A stretch of DNA of 64,000 nucleotides, from positions 666,431 to 730,430 of the forward strand of contig JAUKTV010000016.1 of assembly GCA_030549205.1 (NCBI GenBank), read 5' to 3'. The stretch comes from Apiosordaria backusii (Eukaryota > Ascomycota > Sordariomycetes > Sordariales > Lasiosphaeriaceae). This document shows positions 1 through 10,740 of the stretch, in pieces; position 1 is the stretch's first letter, and every line of letters starts with the position of its first letter. The notes below the pieces were generated by a model, which was not told the origin of the DNA, did no database searches, and saw only the letters and a program-made list of their open reading frames with translations. Made by a program: the position numbers and the translations under genes.

Positions 1-1082
1 TGCATAAGATATTCCCTTCGTTAGTTTTCCCGCCAGAGCATACGGTGCTTTGGCATGACGATCTTTCGTTGAAGAATTTGCTGGTAGACAACAACGGCCG
101 GGTAACAGGCGTGATTGGATGGTACGGTTATCCTTTCTGTCACCGCTTTTTTCGCGTCACGATGCTGACTGATACCTCCAGGGAATGCGTCTCAACAGTG
201 CCCCGCTGGATGGCCTGTCAGATGCCTGCCTTTTTGCGAGGACCAAGCCGCAAACAGAAACCCAACAGGGACAGCTACACCAATCTTGCTCCTCGTCCAT
301 CTTTGCCAGCTGCCGACGAAGACCATTTAGACAATGAGGGAAAAACAGAGCTTTACTGGATCCACCTCATGGAGTACGATCAGACCCAGTTGCGAGAGGT
401 ATATCAATCTCGCATGACACAACTCTTGGGGCCTGAGTGGGAGAAAGATGTCGAGGAAGCCCGGCTCAAGGTTGATTTTCTCGGCGCGGTATCTCGATGC
501 GGCACCCAATTTTATCCGATCAGGGTAGAGCAATGGGTTGACGCCATAGACCGGAAGGAGTTCATCTCATTGATGCAGGCTTTGCGGATGGGTATCAAGA
601 AGGAGAAACCCAGCACGACGCCGAGTGGCACCGTCACCCCAAATAAAGTGCACCACGAGAGGCCCTCGAGCAGTACAACCAGCAGGGTGCAACAAGAAAT
701 TCAAAGACACGAAAGGTTGCATCTCGCTGGGAACAGCGCCGCTTCTGTTATCTTCAGGACCGGGAGCCCAACCAAAACTGCCACTATGACAGGCGGTTGG
801 ACCCCTTCAAGACCCAGCTCTGTCAACAGCCACCGCCCTACAACATCATGGAAAGGTTCAGTCTCGGGCGCCTCTGGATCGCACCTGGAAACTCCAAAAA
901 GCCCGGTCAGCGTTCATGTTCGTCGAAGGTCCTCAGATGGGATATCGTTGACCAGCCTGGAATTACCCAATCCCAAGAGCCCGGTCAACGTGCATATTCG
1001 ACGCAACTCGGGGTCAACTTCTGTATCAACCACCTCGTCTGTTATTTCTGGGACGACCGTTGCCTCATCAAAGCTGGGATAG
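1..1082 (+). CDS. Aminoglycoside phosphotransferase-like (APH) protein, 5'-truncated
   Basis: This is the 3' part of a gene that begins before the window; the frame is open from base 3. The sequence LWHDDLSLKNLLVD followed by GRVTGVIGW matches the catalytic loop of APH/kinase-like enzymes (HxDLxxxN, then the metal-binding region). A 60-nt intron at 122-181 (gtacgg...cctccag) has a length divisible by three and no stop, so an unspliced reading keeps 20 spurious residues. Splicing gives GVIGWECVSTVPRWMACQ, which fits this family better. The last ~150 residues are Ser/Thr/Pro-rich and low complexity, with a repeated motif (PKSPVSVHVRRRS, then PKSPVNVHIRRNS) that could be a phosphorylation or docking repeat. 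Fungal members of this family are mostly uncharacterised, so the substrate is unknown. The stop is TAG at 1080-1082. Confidence 0.75.
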   Translation, partial: HKIFPSLVFPPEHTVLWHDDLSLKNLLVDNNGRVTGVIGWYGYPFCHRFFRVTMLTDTSRECVSTVPRWMACQMPAFLRGPSRKQKPNRDSYTNLAPRPSLPAADEDHLDNEGKTELYWIHLMEYDQTQLREVYQSRMTQLLGPEWEKDVEEARLKVDFLGAVSRCGTQFYPIRVEQWVDAIDRKEFISLMQALRMGIKKEKPSTTPSGTVTPNKVHHERPSSSTTSRVQQEIQRHERLHLAGNSAASVIFRTGSPTKTATMTGGWTPSRPSSVNSHRPTTSWKGSVSGASGSHLETPKSPVSVHVRRRSSDGISLTSLELPNPKSPVNVHIRRNSGSTSVSTTSSVISGTTVASSKLG

Positions 1083-1620
1083 GATTACAGCAGGGCAGAT
1101 ATCAGGGTGAGGTGGCGAATGAAAGAGGAGATTAGTAAGGAATGGTACCTGTAAGGAGGGAGAACTTCAAGATTGTCGGACCTTTTGTTAGGACGCGAGG
1201 GAGATGGAGATATGGATGATGATATGAGCACATGTAAACTATTCCCTATGTTGCTTGTTTTTTTGCTGTTAGTGTTCTTCTGATTCAGGGGTTAACTGTC
1301 AACAATGTTCAGGTAGTGGCTTCCCCTATTCGTCGGGCCGGTTGCTACGCTACAGCCTGCTTATCCCCGGGCTGTCAAAAGGTTCGGTACTTGGCAAGTG
1401 CCACCAACACATCCGAGTTGAATACGAAGTGGAATCACTGGTCTCACCTCCCATGTGGCACAGCATTAGCTTCCCCGCACTTGTTGACGTACGCAATTCC
1501 AATTGGGGACTGTCAAAACAACAGCTCATCCGTGTTCCAGGCTGCATTACATTCTTTCTCCTTTTCATCACGCCTTCTGTTGTTGCCGTTGAAAGTGACG
1601 ATAGAAAACACAGCATCAAG
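1083..1620. other. Intergenic region, APH 3' flank and AAA 5' flank
   Basis: No convincing gene. The frame of the next gene stays open upstream to about 1342, but that stretch does not resemble the family, and I treat it as 5' untranslated sequence. The first good methionine is at 1621. Confidence 0.5.
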
Positions 1621-3281
1621 ATGGAACACGGCATTTTCCCTGACCGGTTCGGGAAGTTCTCCCCAAGCTTCTTTTCCCAGGCCCAGCGCCGCCGTGAGCA
1701 ATCACAGCAGCAATCGAGTGGCGGCGGACCCCCGGACGATTCAACAGATCGCACCACCGCCAAGTTCTTCAGCCACACATCTGCCGCCCGTATCTCTACC
1801 GACTCTGTCATTGCCGCGTCGCTCAAGCGCCAATATCCTTCCCTCCAATTGACCACCGTTCCCGCGGACAATGTCAACATCCTGGCCTATGCCTCCGGTG
1901 TCCCTGATGACGTCGCAAGCTTTCACCAAGTGGAACCAGAGTCCTCCGCCTTGCCGGCAGACCTGAAATGGAACTATTACCTCCCGCCCGCCAGACGTCT
2001 TGACGGGTCCAAAGGTGGCATTGTCACGGATCTGCACTTTGGAAAGTTTTTGTATCGGTACAAGGGCGCCGAGTTTATCGTGTATCTGGCTGAAGGAAGA
2101 GACGGAGCGAGCTATTATCCTCCACTTCTCAATTACTACATTTTGTCTTCCCCTCCAGAATTACACCTGGTGGAGAGCTTGCTGTTAACGGCGGGGCATT
2201 CGACATTTGAGCTCAAGGACGAGATCTGGGTCTTTGATGGGGGCTGGTGGCAAAAGTCGAGGGAGCTGTACGAGAGCGTCCAGAAGTCCAGCTGGGACAA
2301 TGTGATCCTGGACGAGGACATGAAGAAGGCGCTTATTGACGATCACACGAGTTTTTTTGCCTCGAGGGGTCAGTATGAGAGGTTGAAGGTGCCGTGGAAG
2401 AGAGGGCTGATCTACTGGGGCCCACCCGGAAACGGAAAGACGATTAGCATCAAGGCCATGATGAAGACGTTGAGTGACAGGGAGGAGAAGGTACCCTCGT
2501 TGTATGTGAGGAACTTCGTGTCGGTGAGTTTTCTCCTTGATGATCAAGTAAAAAGGTGACGGTGATTGATGAAACGCAGTTTGGAGGACCTGAATACGCC
2601 ATCTCCTTGATCTTTTCCAAAGCAAGACAATATGCACCTTGCTATCTGATCTTCGAGGATCTCGACTCGCTGGTAACAGATGGCGTAAGGAGCTATTTCT
2701 TGAACGAGATTGATGGCCTCAAGAGCAACGATGGCATCTTTATCGTGGGCAGCACGAATCACCTGGAGCGACTTGACCCCGGTCTCTCGGTATGTTTTGC
2801 CCTATCTGTCTCATTGGCAGGCGGGTTGCTGACAAGATAACAGAAACGCCCCTCTCGCTTCGACAGGAAGTACTTCTTCCCCGACCCCAACCTGGATCAG
2901 CGTGTGGCGTACTGCAAGTTCTGGCAGGGCAAGCTCAAGAGCAACAAAGATCTTGACTTTCCCGACAAACTGTGCAAGGCTATTGCCGAGATCACCGACG
3001 GCTTCAGCTTTGCCTACATCCAAGAGGCGTTTGTGGCGGCGTTGCTTGTCATTGCGAGAGACTCTAACGCGTTCGATGTTGCCTCGGCTCTGGAGGAGGC
3101 TGGTGCAGAAGACGACTGGGTCAGCGTCGATGCCCCCGACAGCGATGACGACGACGACGATACGGACTTGGAAAAGCTGGTTTTGTGGGTGGAGATCAAG
3201 AAGCAAATTGAGATTCTGCGACAAGGAATGGGAGAGGAGAGACAGAACCACATATTGCGACGGAGGGTTCGGTTTGACTAG
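1621..3281 (+). CDS. BCS1-like AAA+ ATPase
   Basis: Three exons (1621-2523, 2580-2789, 2844-3281) encode about 516 residues. Introns at 2524-2579 and 2790-2843 have GT-AG borders and restore the conserved junctions. Visible motifs are Walker A GPPGNGKT, Walker B YLIFEDLDS, a sensor-1-type STNH, and an arginine-finger-type RPSRFDRKYFF. The Walker A region is preceded by WDNVILDEDMKKAL and VPWKRGLIYW, as in the many fungal BCS1-like ATPases. Mitochondrial BCS1 has an N-terminal membrane anchor; none is evident here (it starts MEHGIFPDRF), so I do not assume a role in complex III assembly. The C-terminal tail has an acidic run (DSDDDDDDTD). A degenerate relative lies at 20,322-21,764 on the same strand. 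An earlier start near 1342 in the same frame is possible but unlikely. Confidence 0.85.
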
Positions 3282-3423
3282 TAGGTAAGTAGTTTATTAG
3301 GCATGTTGTGTTGTGGCGAAACGATGTACGAAAACACTTGGCAATGGACGATGGTTTCCTTGAACTCAATGTCTATTATTTGTATCATGTCAACTTTTAT
3401 GCTTTTGTCTATGCGAAACAAGT

Positions 3424-5703
3424 TTATCTGTCGGCCCCTTCAAACCTCCTCAGACTGCTGCTATCGCTCATCTTCCTCCTCCTGACATTGGCCGAAGACA
3501 ACGGCGTCCCACTTCCGCTTCCACTCGCGCTCGAAGGCCTGGGAGATCGAGCACTGGCCAGTTCCCTATCAATGACCACAATGTCGCTCAATACATCCAT
3601 CTTCTCCAGCGCGTCCATAACTTCCGGAGGTGGCTCTGCGCTGAAGATGTTCTGAATGTCCCCATGGGGATTCAGACCGGCAAAATACTTCCACTTTCGC
3701 CACCTGCTGTTACGGCCCCTTCTGCCGCCCCATACCCTGCGTCGCTCCCAAAGTCCAATCAACAACAGCAAGGGAGCATTGACGGCCCTGATGACGGCAA
3801 CATTGACATGGTGAAACACTACCGGTCCAACTAACCACTTGAGCGGTAGCATGATGAGAAGCGCCAAGAGATTGAACGGAGGGGGGTACGAAAAGATGGC
3901 GTCGGACTTGACGCCTTGGAACGTGAGAACGGCCCGACGAAACTGGATCTCGGCCGCCTCGTTGGAGATGATCTTGGAGAACGTGTTGGTCAGGATTGCG
4001 ACGAGAATCGTCAGGAAGAGAGTGTTGCCCAGAAAAGCAAAGGTAATGATAAGGGTTGGGCCGAGAATGATGTGAAAGTCAGCTGCTCGCTCAATACCGG
4101 TACCATCCAGACCAAACCAGATCCTATTCGCTGTCAGCAAACCGAAACAAGACGGGTGGCACAAGGGATGATACGTACCACAAGAGCCACTTCGTGATGG
4201 TCGCCCAAGTCACACTGCCCTCCAGCTTTTCATCTCCCGTCGTCCTCGCCAACAACAAAAGACCCATCACAAACCCAGCAAAACACCAGATGGCGATAAA
4301 TGTCAACCTGGTAAAGTCCCTCATCATGGCGTGCAACGCAATAAACACGATATTATCCGGCATCAGCGTAAACGCAATTCTTGTAAGCAACACAGGCGCA
4401 GCAGTGCACAGCACAGGCATGGCATAGAACGCATCGCTACCGATCAACAGCTCCACCGTCCTGACCAGCCCGTACGCGCCATAGATGAACACAAAAGTGA
4501 GATCGAGAAAAGACCAGAGATTCTGAGCGTGTACTTCCCACCCGTGTTCCACAATGGCGGCAAATTGCTCCAATACCCAACCGGCAGCGAAGACGTTGAA
4601 GAGCGTTTCGTAAGTGTTTACGTGGAGGCCGGCAAGATGTTTCCCAAACCCATAGTGGGTTACCGTCAGCATGTAAAGGGCAAGCAAGACGATAAAGTGT
4701 AGGAGCTCAATGCCGTTTCGGATTCGGGGGACGATCAAGCGGTGATGGTTGAGAATGGCCGCGCGGCGGGGCTCGTACAACGAAACTGGGTGGTGCTTGT
4801 AGTGGTCGGGCAGGATATCGACGAACGAGAGTGGGGTGTAGACGACTACTCCACGATATACGGCATCAACCACGCGCTGGCAAGCAGGGGAGCCGATAAA
4901 CATTTTGGACTCGGAAATGATTGCCAGCTCGAGGCCCGTCAACTTTCTTTCGTGGCCTCCTCGTTCTTGAACAGCCCACTGGGGACGGCGGGCGCGGATG
5001 GCTTCGGGAGCTGCGTCGCAGGGGTCGAAGCCGGATACAAGGATATGGGCCAGGAGCAGGAGGCCAGATCGGCCGGTGTGGTCTTCGTGGAAACGGCGGA
5101 GGATGCGGATCGCGAGGAGTTCGCAGAGGATGGCGCGGGATTCGTTGACGGATTGTTGGAGAAGCTCGTGGGCGCGGGGACGCAGGAATTGGACGCGGTT
5201 TGCGAGGAGGGAGTACACTACGAATCGTTCAAGAAAGGTGAGCACGTGTCGTCGAAACAGCAGAAGAAAGGGGACGAACCGATGGCGGGATCGTTGGGAT
5301 TGTACAGCCTGTCCACAAGCGGCCTTACAACCAGTCTGTCCAGCCTTGGTGCTCTGAGCTCCTCCAGCGTGTAATTGTCGTTGACGGCAGCAATGACGAG
5401 CCGGCGGATTCGGTGAATGGTCATGTAAACGGGCATGGCAGGATCGGGCCTTGGCAGAAACGAGGCATTCTGCCCGTGGCCTCCGCTGCCGCCGCCATCA
5501 TCTCGACTTGTACCGCCTCCTCCGGGTCCTCCTCGCGAGGGGAGGTGCCTGAGCATAAGCGGCGCCACGGTGCTATCGTGGTCGTGGTCGGCGTCAAAGA
5601 GGATGGTGGATGCGTCGGGATCGTCGCTGTCGCTCAGGTAGGGGTCGTCACTCAAGCCACCGTCGTTGTTGTTGAGCAGTCTGCGCTCGGTTCCCAGACC
5701 CAT
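3424..5703 (-). CDS. YVC1/TRPY-like cation channel
   Basis: Minus-strand gene with three exons (5703-5280, 5217-4179, 4123-3424), about 720 residues. The introns 5279-5218 (gttcgt...tcgtag) and 4178-4124 (gtacgt...aatag) rebuild NDPAIVYSLLANRVQFL and TKWLLWIWFGLDGTGIE, both typical of fungal vacuolar TRP channels. The product has a cytosolic N-terminal half with HHRLIVPRIRNGIELLHF before the first membrane helix, then several hydrophobic segments. The putative pore region is WFGLDGTGIE, followed by a last helix (ITFAFLGNTLFLTILVAIL). The C-terminal tail is Ser-rich. Yeast Yvc1 releases vacuolar Ca2+ on stretch or oxidative stress; a similar role here is inferred from family membership. The start is the first ATG in frame (5703); the open frame continues a little upstream without another ATG. 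Confidence 0.85.
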
Positions 5704-7135
5704 TCCGAAGCGCCTTTGCGTGCCTGTGTCACCTGCTGTCAAGATGCATTGGGTTGATGTCCAGTTGAAGGTGCTGACAGCTCCAGGAAAAGGGGTCTAA
5801 AGAAAGCACGAAAAACAAATAATTGGTAGCCACGATGCGACTGGAAGGGAGTGGACCCAGAGCGGGCCAAATCGTTTGCTGTTCACGATAATCCCATAAC
5901 GTAATCTACCGTTGGCCGCCATCTTGGCAAACCCCTGACGACCGAAACGGCCAACCGAGTCATGCGACGGGACGCGTCTTTGATGCGCTTATTCCGGCTT
6001 CGAGATGCACAGTACCTGGTAGGTATTGAATTACTGCGGTAGTGTTGAGTGAAGATGAAAGTTTGAGGTTGCTGACCTGGTCAGACATTTAACGCTTGGA
6101 CAAGGAGATTTGCAGGAACGTTGAACACAATCGACGTCATTTTTTCGGTTCACGGCACGTTGGATCTAAACCATGTTTGGCAGGCGCCACCAAACCACCA
6201 ACTTGCTTTCATGTCGCTCATTCAGATTCTACAAGCAAAGGACAGTGAGATTGCAACAGGCGCTTCAACTCAGGCTAACTTCCAACATTTTGTCACAGTC
6301 ATCTTTACTAAGGTAAGGCTTTGCACTACATATCATCCGGCACATCCTTACTGTTGCTCGTCATGCAAAGAACCACCAGCACCGAGGAATCACCACCAGC
6401 ATAATCCTCTGCTTGCATCACACTTCACACATCACACCTCGCCATGTCAAGGACCTAAATGTGCTTCCAATTACGGCTGAGACGAGCGAAATGTCAACCT
6501 GACAGTTCGCTCTCTAAGGTATAATGTGTCGCTATTGACTGACCACTTCTCACAGCAACAGAATGGCCCAAAGTCCTAACCGATCCTTGCCCTGGGGACT
6601 TTGGTGTTTATGATAGTCAAGGTGACCTGATCGTATCCCCCCAAACTGTTAACTAAACCACTACCGTCATGTCTTTTGTAATCACTCACATCTTCCCCTC
6701 AAGCTACCTTATGCCCTAACCCTGGTGCCCCTTTTGCCCCTGTTTACCTATGCATGCTCAAAGCCCTGATGATTGACTTCTCTTGTTCAACCGCTGATAT
6801 CTGCTATTATCGTCATCCCACCGGAATTCTTCAATAAGTATCACATGTCGTGACTTGTACCCCTGATATAAGCTGCGGCTGACACTAGCTCGCCCTTAGC
6901 GGATCCTTCGCATCTGAGCAGCAAGCGTTTTCAGCTGTGGTTTCTTGGTGTGGCGCGTTGCGTTTAATTACACGTTGGATGTCCAGGCAGCTAAACAAAA
7001 AGGCCCACTTCCCCCGTTCTTATGGTTGTGATACTTTTCAACGTTCTTATTCACGCGTTTATTTATCCATCACATGGCCTGGTAGACCACAATCTGCCTC
7101 ACCTTCGTTTACTTACACCAAGCTTTACCGTCAAG
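5704..7135. other. Intergenic region between divergent channel and GH128 genes
   Basis: About 1.4 kb between divergently transcribed genes, presumably holding both promoters. A 119-codon open frame at 6121-6480 is rich in His, Pro and Cys without any recognisable domain, and I do not accept it. No tRNA, repeat or clear TATA box was identified. Confidence 0.5.
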
Positions 7136-8205
7136 ATGTGGCGGTTCTGTTCTGCTGCCATTTCAGCACTCTTGCTGTCTCCTGCGTTGGGTCAGATAGA
7201 ACCATCCGCGACACCGTCAGTCAAGAAGAACCCCAAACGTGGCCTGGTCTCCACTCCCAGCGAGTTCTTCCCCAAAGATGACTTTATATGGTCCAATTCC
7301 TCATCTCCACTGTCGTGGTACTGGAACTTCGGCCCCGAGGTCACCAAGGCTTACGCCCACATCCCGCAGTCCGGATTTGAGTTTGTACCGAGTATGTGGG
7401 GTGCCTACACGCCTAACGGCACAGATTCCTATTTCTTGGGCAACTTGACGGAGAAGTTCTCGAAGAGAAAACCATCTCACGTTCTCACCTTCAACCTTCC
7501 TGACCAATCTTTCGAGTACCGAGGAAGTGAGATGACCTCTGAGGTCGCCGCGAGGACGTGGATCAACAATATTCTGCCACTCAGGGAAGAGCACGGGATC
7601 AAAGTCGGTTTCCCAACCGTGTCAGACCCAAGGGGAGGGTGGGTGGATCCGTTTTTGAAGAACTGCTCAAAGATGAACGATGGGAAGGAGTGCGAGTTTG
7701 ACTTTGTACCGCTGCATTCATTTGGAGGGTTCGGGACGCTAAAGGACAACATTGGAAAGTGGCAGTCAAAGTATGTATTATGGCCTCTAATTTCCACCAT
7801 CAGCTAACGATAAGGGATAGGTTTCCTGGAAAGCCTATTTGGGTTACAGAATATGGGTTTCATGACCAGAGTGAGGCCGAAACCCAGAAGTTCTTCAACG
7901 AGAGCTTGAAGTACTTGGAGGAGCACGAAGCAGTGGCGCGGTACTCGTGGTTCGGTGCTTTCAGAAAGACCAAGTCCAATGTTGGGGAGGAAATGGCCAT
8001 GTTGAACCAGCAGGGCAACCTGACAGACATCGGTAACTGGTATCTGGATCGTGCTGCCGCCCCCAGGACAGCAGATGGCGTTGTGGCGGCTGCTTGCACG
8101 TTGGAGAACCCATGTGCTGGAAACGGAGCGGCCGGGAGGATGAACGTGGGCGTGGCTGGCATAGCTCTTATACTGTTCCAGTTGGGCGTGGCTGTTTGGG
8201 TGTAA
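7136..8205 (+). CDS. GH128-like GPI-anchored protein lacking the acid/base Glu
   Basis: Two exons (7136-7770, 7821-8205) with an intron at 7771-7820, about 339 residues. The N-terminus MWRFCSAAISALLLSPALG is a signal peptide. The C-terminus has a hydrophobic stretch (VGVAGIALILFQLGVAVWV) after a small-residue region, as in GPI-anchored wall proteins. The body matches the GH128 (Glyco_hydro_cc) beta-1,3-glucanase fold: WYWNFGPE, FVPSMWG, an F-N-x-P-D motif, GWVDPFL, and the nucleophile strand WVTEYGFHDQ (Glu about 222). The canonical acid/base motif FNEPD reads FNLPD here (Leu about 121, codon 7496-7498). The product may therefore bind rather than cleave beta-glucan. Start chosen at the methionine that begins the signal peptide; an in-frame upstream extension does not resemble a protein N-terminus. 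Confidence 0.85.
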
Positions 8206-8307
8206 TTATGAGATAACAACGACAACCAAGTTGTAATTGTTCTTGGATATTGATAGTTAATTTTGATAGAATCAAGACATTTTTTGAACGCGACGACTGC
8301 TCTCAAG

Positions 8308-9056
8308 TTACCAGGGAACCTTTCTGCCAGAGTGATGAATAGGTAAGGTATATTCCCCGTTGTTCCGGTTTCCTCCAAGCTGTGCAGAACCTTGAGCATA
8401 TTGCCCACACTCTCACTAGGCTCGTAGATGGCATTCTTGCCACCCATATCCGTCTTCACCCAGCCCGGATCCACCAGCACAACCGCTGCTCCAGGGAGGT
8501 GTGCTTTAATGTCCTCCGCTTGGTGCACGGCAAGCATGTTCAAGCCTGCCTTGCTGATGGAATACCCTGCGCTCTGTCGTGGTTTGTGGTCAAGGCTCAC
8601 CACCATGCTTCCCAAACCTGAAGAGATATGGAAGATTCTGACGTCAGAAGACAACAGTTTGGAAGTCAGCAGTGGTGAAGTGAGGAGAGCCGGGCCGAGA
8701 ACATTTGCGGTGATCATTTGATGAACAAGATCAGGCTCGAGGTTCAACGAGTTCATCCCGGGTCTGAGGTTGAGAGCAGCATTGTGAATCAGAAAGTCGA
8801 CCTTTTGGTTGGCCAGTACTTTTTGCTTTGCCAAAGTCTCCACAAATCGGTTGATCGACTCAGTTGAGGAGATGCCGCAGTCCAGTATGATGGCGTTGGG
8901 GTTCTCTGATGCTTCAATAACCGATCGCAAATTGCCGACATCGGAGGCGGGGGAGCGAACACATGCGACAACGATGTTGGCGTGGTCTTGTACTAATTGG
9001 CGAACAAATTCCAAACCAATACCGCGATTGGTTCCGGTCACCACGTATACTGGCAT
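8308..9056 (-). CDS. Short-chain dehydrogenase/reductase, C-factor-like, frame break near C-terminus
   Basis: Starts at ATG 9056-9054. TGTNRGIGLEF is the Rossmann NAD(P)-binding motif, IHNAAL replaces the usual NNAG, ISSGLGS supplies the catalytic Ser, and YSISK is the YxxxK active site. Around 8355 the frame runs on for another 160 codons antisense to the GH128 gene, which is not believable. The expected SDR ending (SGRKVPW then TAA at 8310-8308) is present in the neighbouring frame. One extra G in the run read as four (C at 8355-8358 on the plus strand) would join the two. That boundary gives ~250 residues, the usual SDR length, and leaves 102 bp to the convergent GH128 gene. Likely a cytosolic carbonyl reductase; substrate unknown. 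Either a sequencing indel or a real frameshift allele. Confidence 0.7.
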
Positions 9057-9317
9057 TTTTTCCAATTTGGTTTTGTGAGTCGTGCTGGGAAAATGAGCTC
9101 AAGATTGAAGTACCTATTAGTGTAGAGGGAGAGCTAAAGATAGGTAGGGTATACCCGAGACCCCGTCATAATATGCAACCTCGCTTTTTCTTGCTTCCTA
9201 TGCCCGCCGTTTTGATTCGTTACCCCGAAATATCCGTCCTTCTCGCCTGCACACTACAGCCAATGCATCATTCCCGCTAGCTTACCCGCCAGACTGACCA
9301 AGATGGGTTGCTTGACA

Positions 9318-10162
9318 TCAATACTGAATCTTGGCTCTCAAAGCTTCTAAGAACTCGACAAGCCTAGGTTGCAATGCTATGGTGGCGAGTGAGGCAAGAA
9401 TTGCCACAAGAATAAGATGGAGTACTCCGAAAGACAACTGCTTCTGTCTCCTCTGCCCTCCGTGTGTGGCAGCGGCGCCCACCATCTTGACCAAAGGTGC
9501 GATACCGTCTTCCTTTGCTGTCTTCCTTGCAATGTCTAGGCCCGGTAAACCGTCCACACTTTCTGCGTTCTTGAGTGCCCAGTACCTGGTTGTTTTCAGC
9601 AACAACTCAGAGTGGAGTATTTGGTAGAAAGAACTTACTTTTCAATACTTTCTTTCGACTCTCCTTGTTCATACCTGTCAGCCTTCCTCGCAAAAAACTC
9701 GTTCAGGGTTGTTCGCCAGTCCTTGAACTCGAAGTAGGGCACAGAAAAGCCACAGCTGCTTCCAACCTGGTGCACATGCACGAGAATGATGCTTCTTGCT
9801 CCAGGAAGCAGCTTGACTTCGTGCTTTTTCACAAAGGTGTCAAATGAAGGCGTTCCGTTTTCGAGCACTGTGCCATGGCCCCAGAGTCGGACGATGCGCG
9901 GCGGGCCCTCAAAGGCGTTGAACATGACGGTTATCCGTCCGTTATCTTTCTCGTACAGATGTGATATGGTTTCATTGCCGGAGCCACTAAGATCGAGATA
10001 CCAGAAGGTCTTGGTGTCGATAATGCCAAAATAGGGACCGCCTTTAGGAGACACGTTGACATGTCCTTCAGGAGACAGAGGTGCGGTCGCGACCCAAAAG
10101 ACCTTTTGAGCCAGAATCCATTTGATGAGAGACTCGGGAATCGTTTCGTAGAACTGCCCCAT
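9318..10162 (-). CDS. Pyridoxamine 5'-phosphate oxidase-family protein with C-terminal membrane helix
   Basis: Two exons (10162-9639, 9585-9318) with an intron at 9638-9586 (gtaagt...accag), about 263 residues. The N-terminal ~160 residues match the FMN-binding split-barrel family: MGQFYETIPESLIKWI, KVFWVATAPLS, GHVNVSPKG, FWYLDLSGSGNETISH. In fungi these are uncharacterised proteins that probably bind FMN or a deazaflavin; true PNPO activity is not implied. The second exon adds a Gly/Lys-rich linker and a hydrophobic helix (LHLILVAILASLATIAL), so the protein may be tail-anchored in a membrane. I chose the second methionine (10162), which begins the conserved block; another ATG lies three codons upstream at 10171. 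Its 5' flank faces the plus-strand gene at 10,741. Confidence 0.8.
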
Positions 10163-10740
10163 TGTGAACATTCAATGTGTTGGCAAGGGTGCTTTACGCC
10201 TGGATTGATCAGAGGTGGATACGGAGGAGTGGGAAGCCGACGACAGGTCAGGTAGCAGGGTTGCACGATTCTGCCGAGATAGAATTAGCGACCGTTAAGT
10301 TTCAAAACTCAACGGAGTTCACGAAACGAAAGAGAGGGAAAATGAAGATAGATGGGACGACCCAAAATGAGTCAAATCAGAGAGTTAGGAAAGTCAGCCG
10401 GGGATGAATCAACCCGACCATTGCGACATCGCAGGCAGACATTGCTCCTGGTGAGGCAGTGCCGCCGAGAGCCGACGCAATGCCACAGAGCCGCTTGATC
10501 TGCAACGTCACCATGCAACCCTAACCCTTATAGAAAGCGTGACTGCTTGTCTCTCCAATCAGAGGACAGCTATCGATAAGGCAAGCGATGGGAGCGGGGT
10601 TGAGCTGCGTACTACCTTCACACCTGCCCAACGACAAACAATGACGAACCCGATCTCACGATCTCACGATCGCAACAAAAATACCAACCGCAATCAGCAT
10701 TTCATCGAGTATCTTTGGCCGCTCCGAGATTCACAATACA
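10163..10740. other. Intergenic region between divergent genes
   Basis: About 580 bp shared by two divergent promoters. It contains a short telobox-like CCCTAACCCTTA at about 10519-10530, roughly 210 bp before the downstream ATG, and a duplicated CGATCTCACGATCTCACGAT around 10650-10670. No RNA gene recognised. Confidence 0.45.

Noticed and set aside
1342..1620. N-terminal extension of the AAA ATPase
   Set aside because: In frame but not family-like; the first plausible methionine is at 1621.
6121..6480. 119-codon ORF between divergent genes
   Set aside because: Low-complexity, no domain, biased to His/Pro/Cys, probably promoter or UTR sequence.
7860..8307. Long continuation of the SDR frame antisense to the GH128 gene
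   Set aside because: It overlaps the conserved GH128 second exon and does not resemble SDR sequence; the normal SDR ending is in the adjacent frame at 8308.
10519..10530. CCCTAACCCTTA as an internal telomere seed
   Set aside because: Under two repeat units; more likely a chance or promoter telobox.
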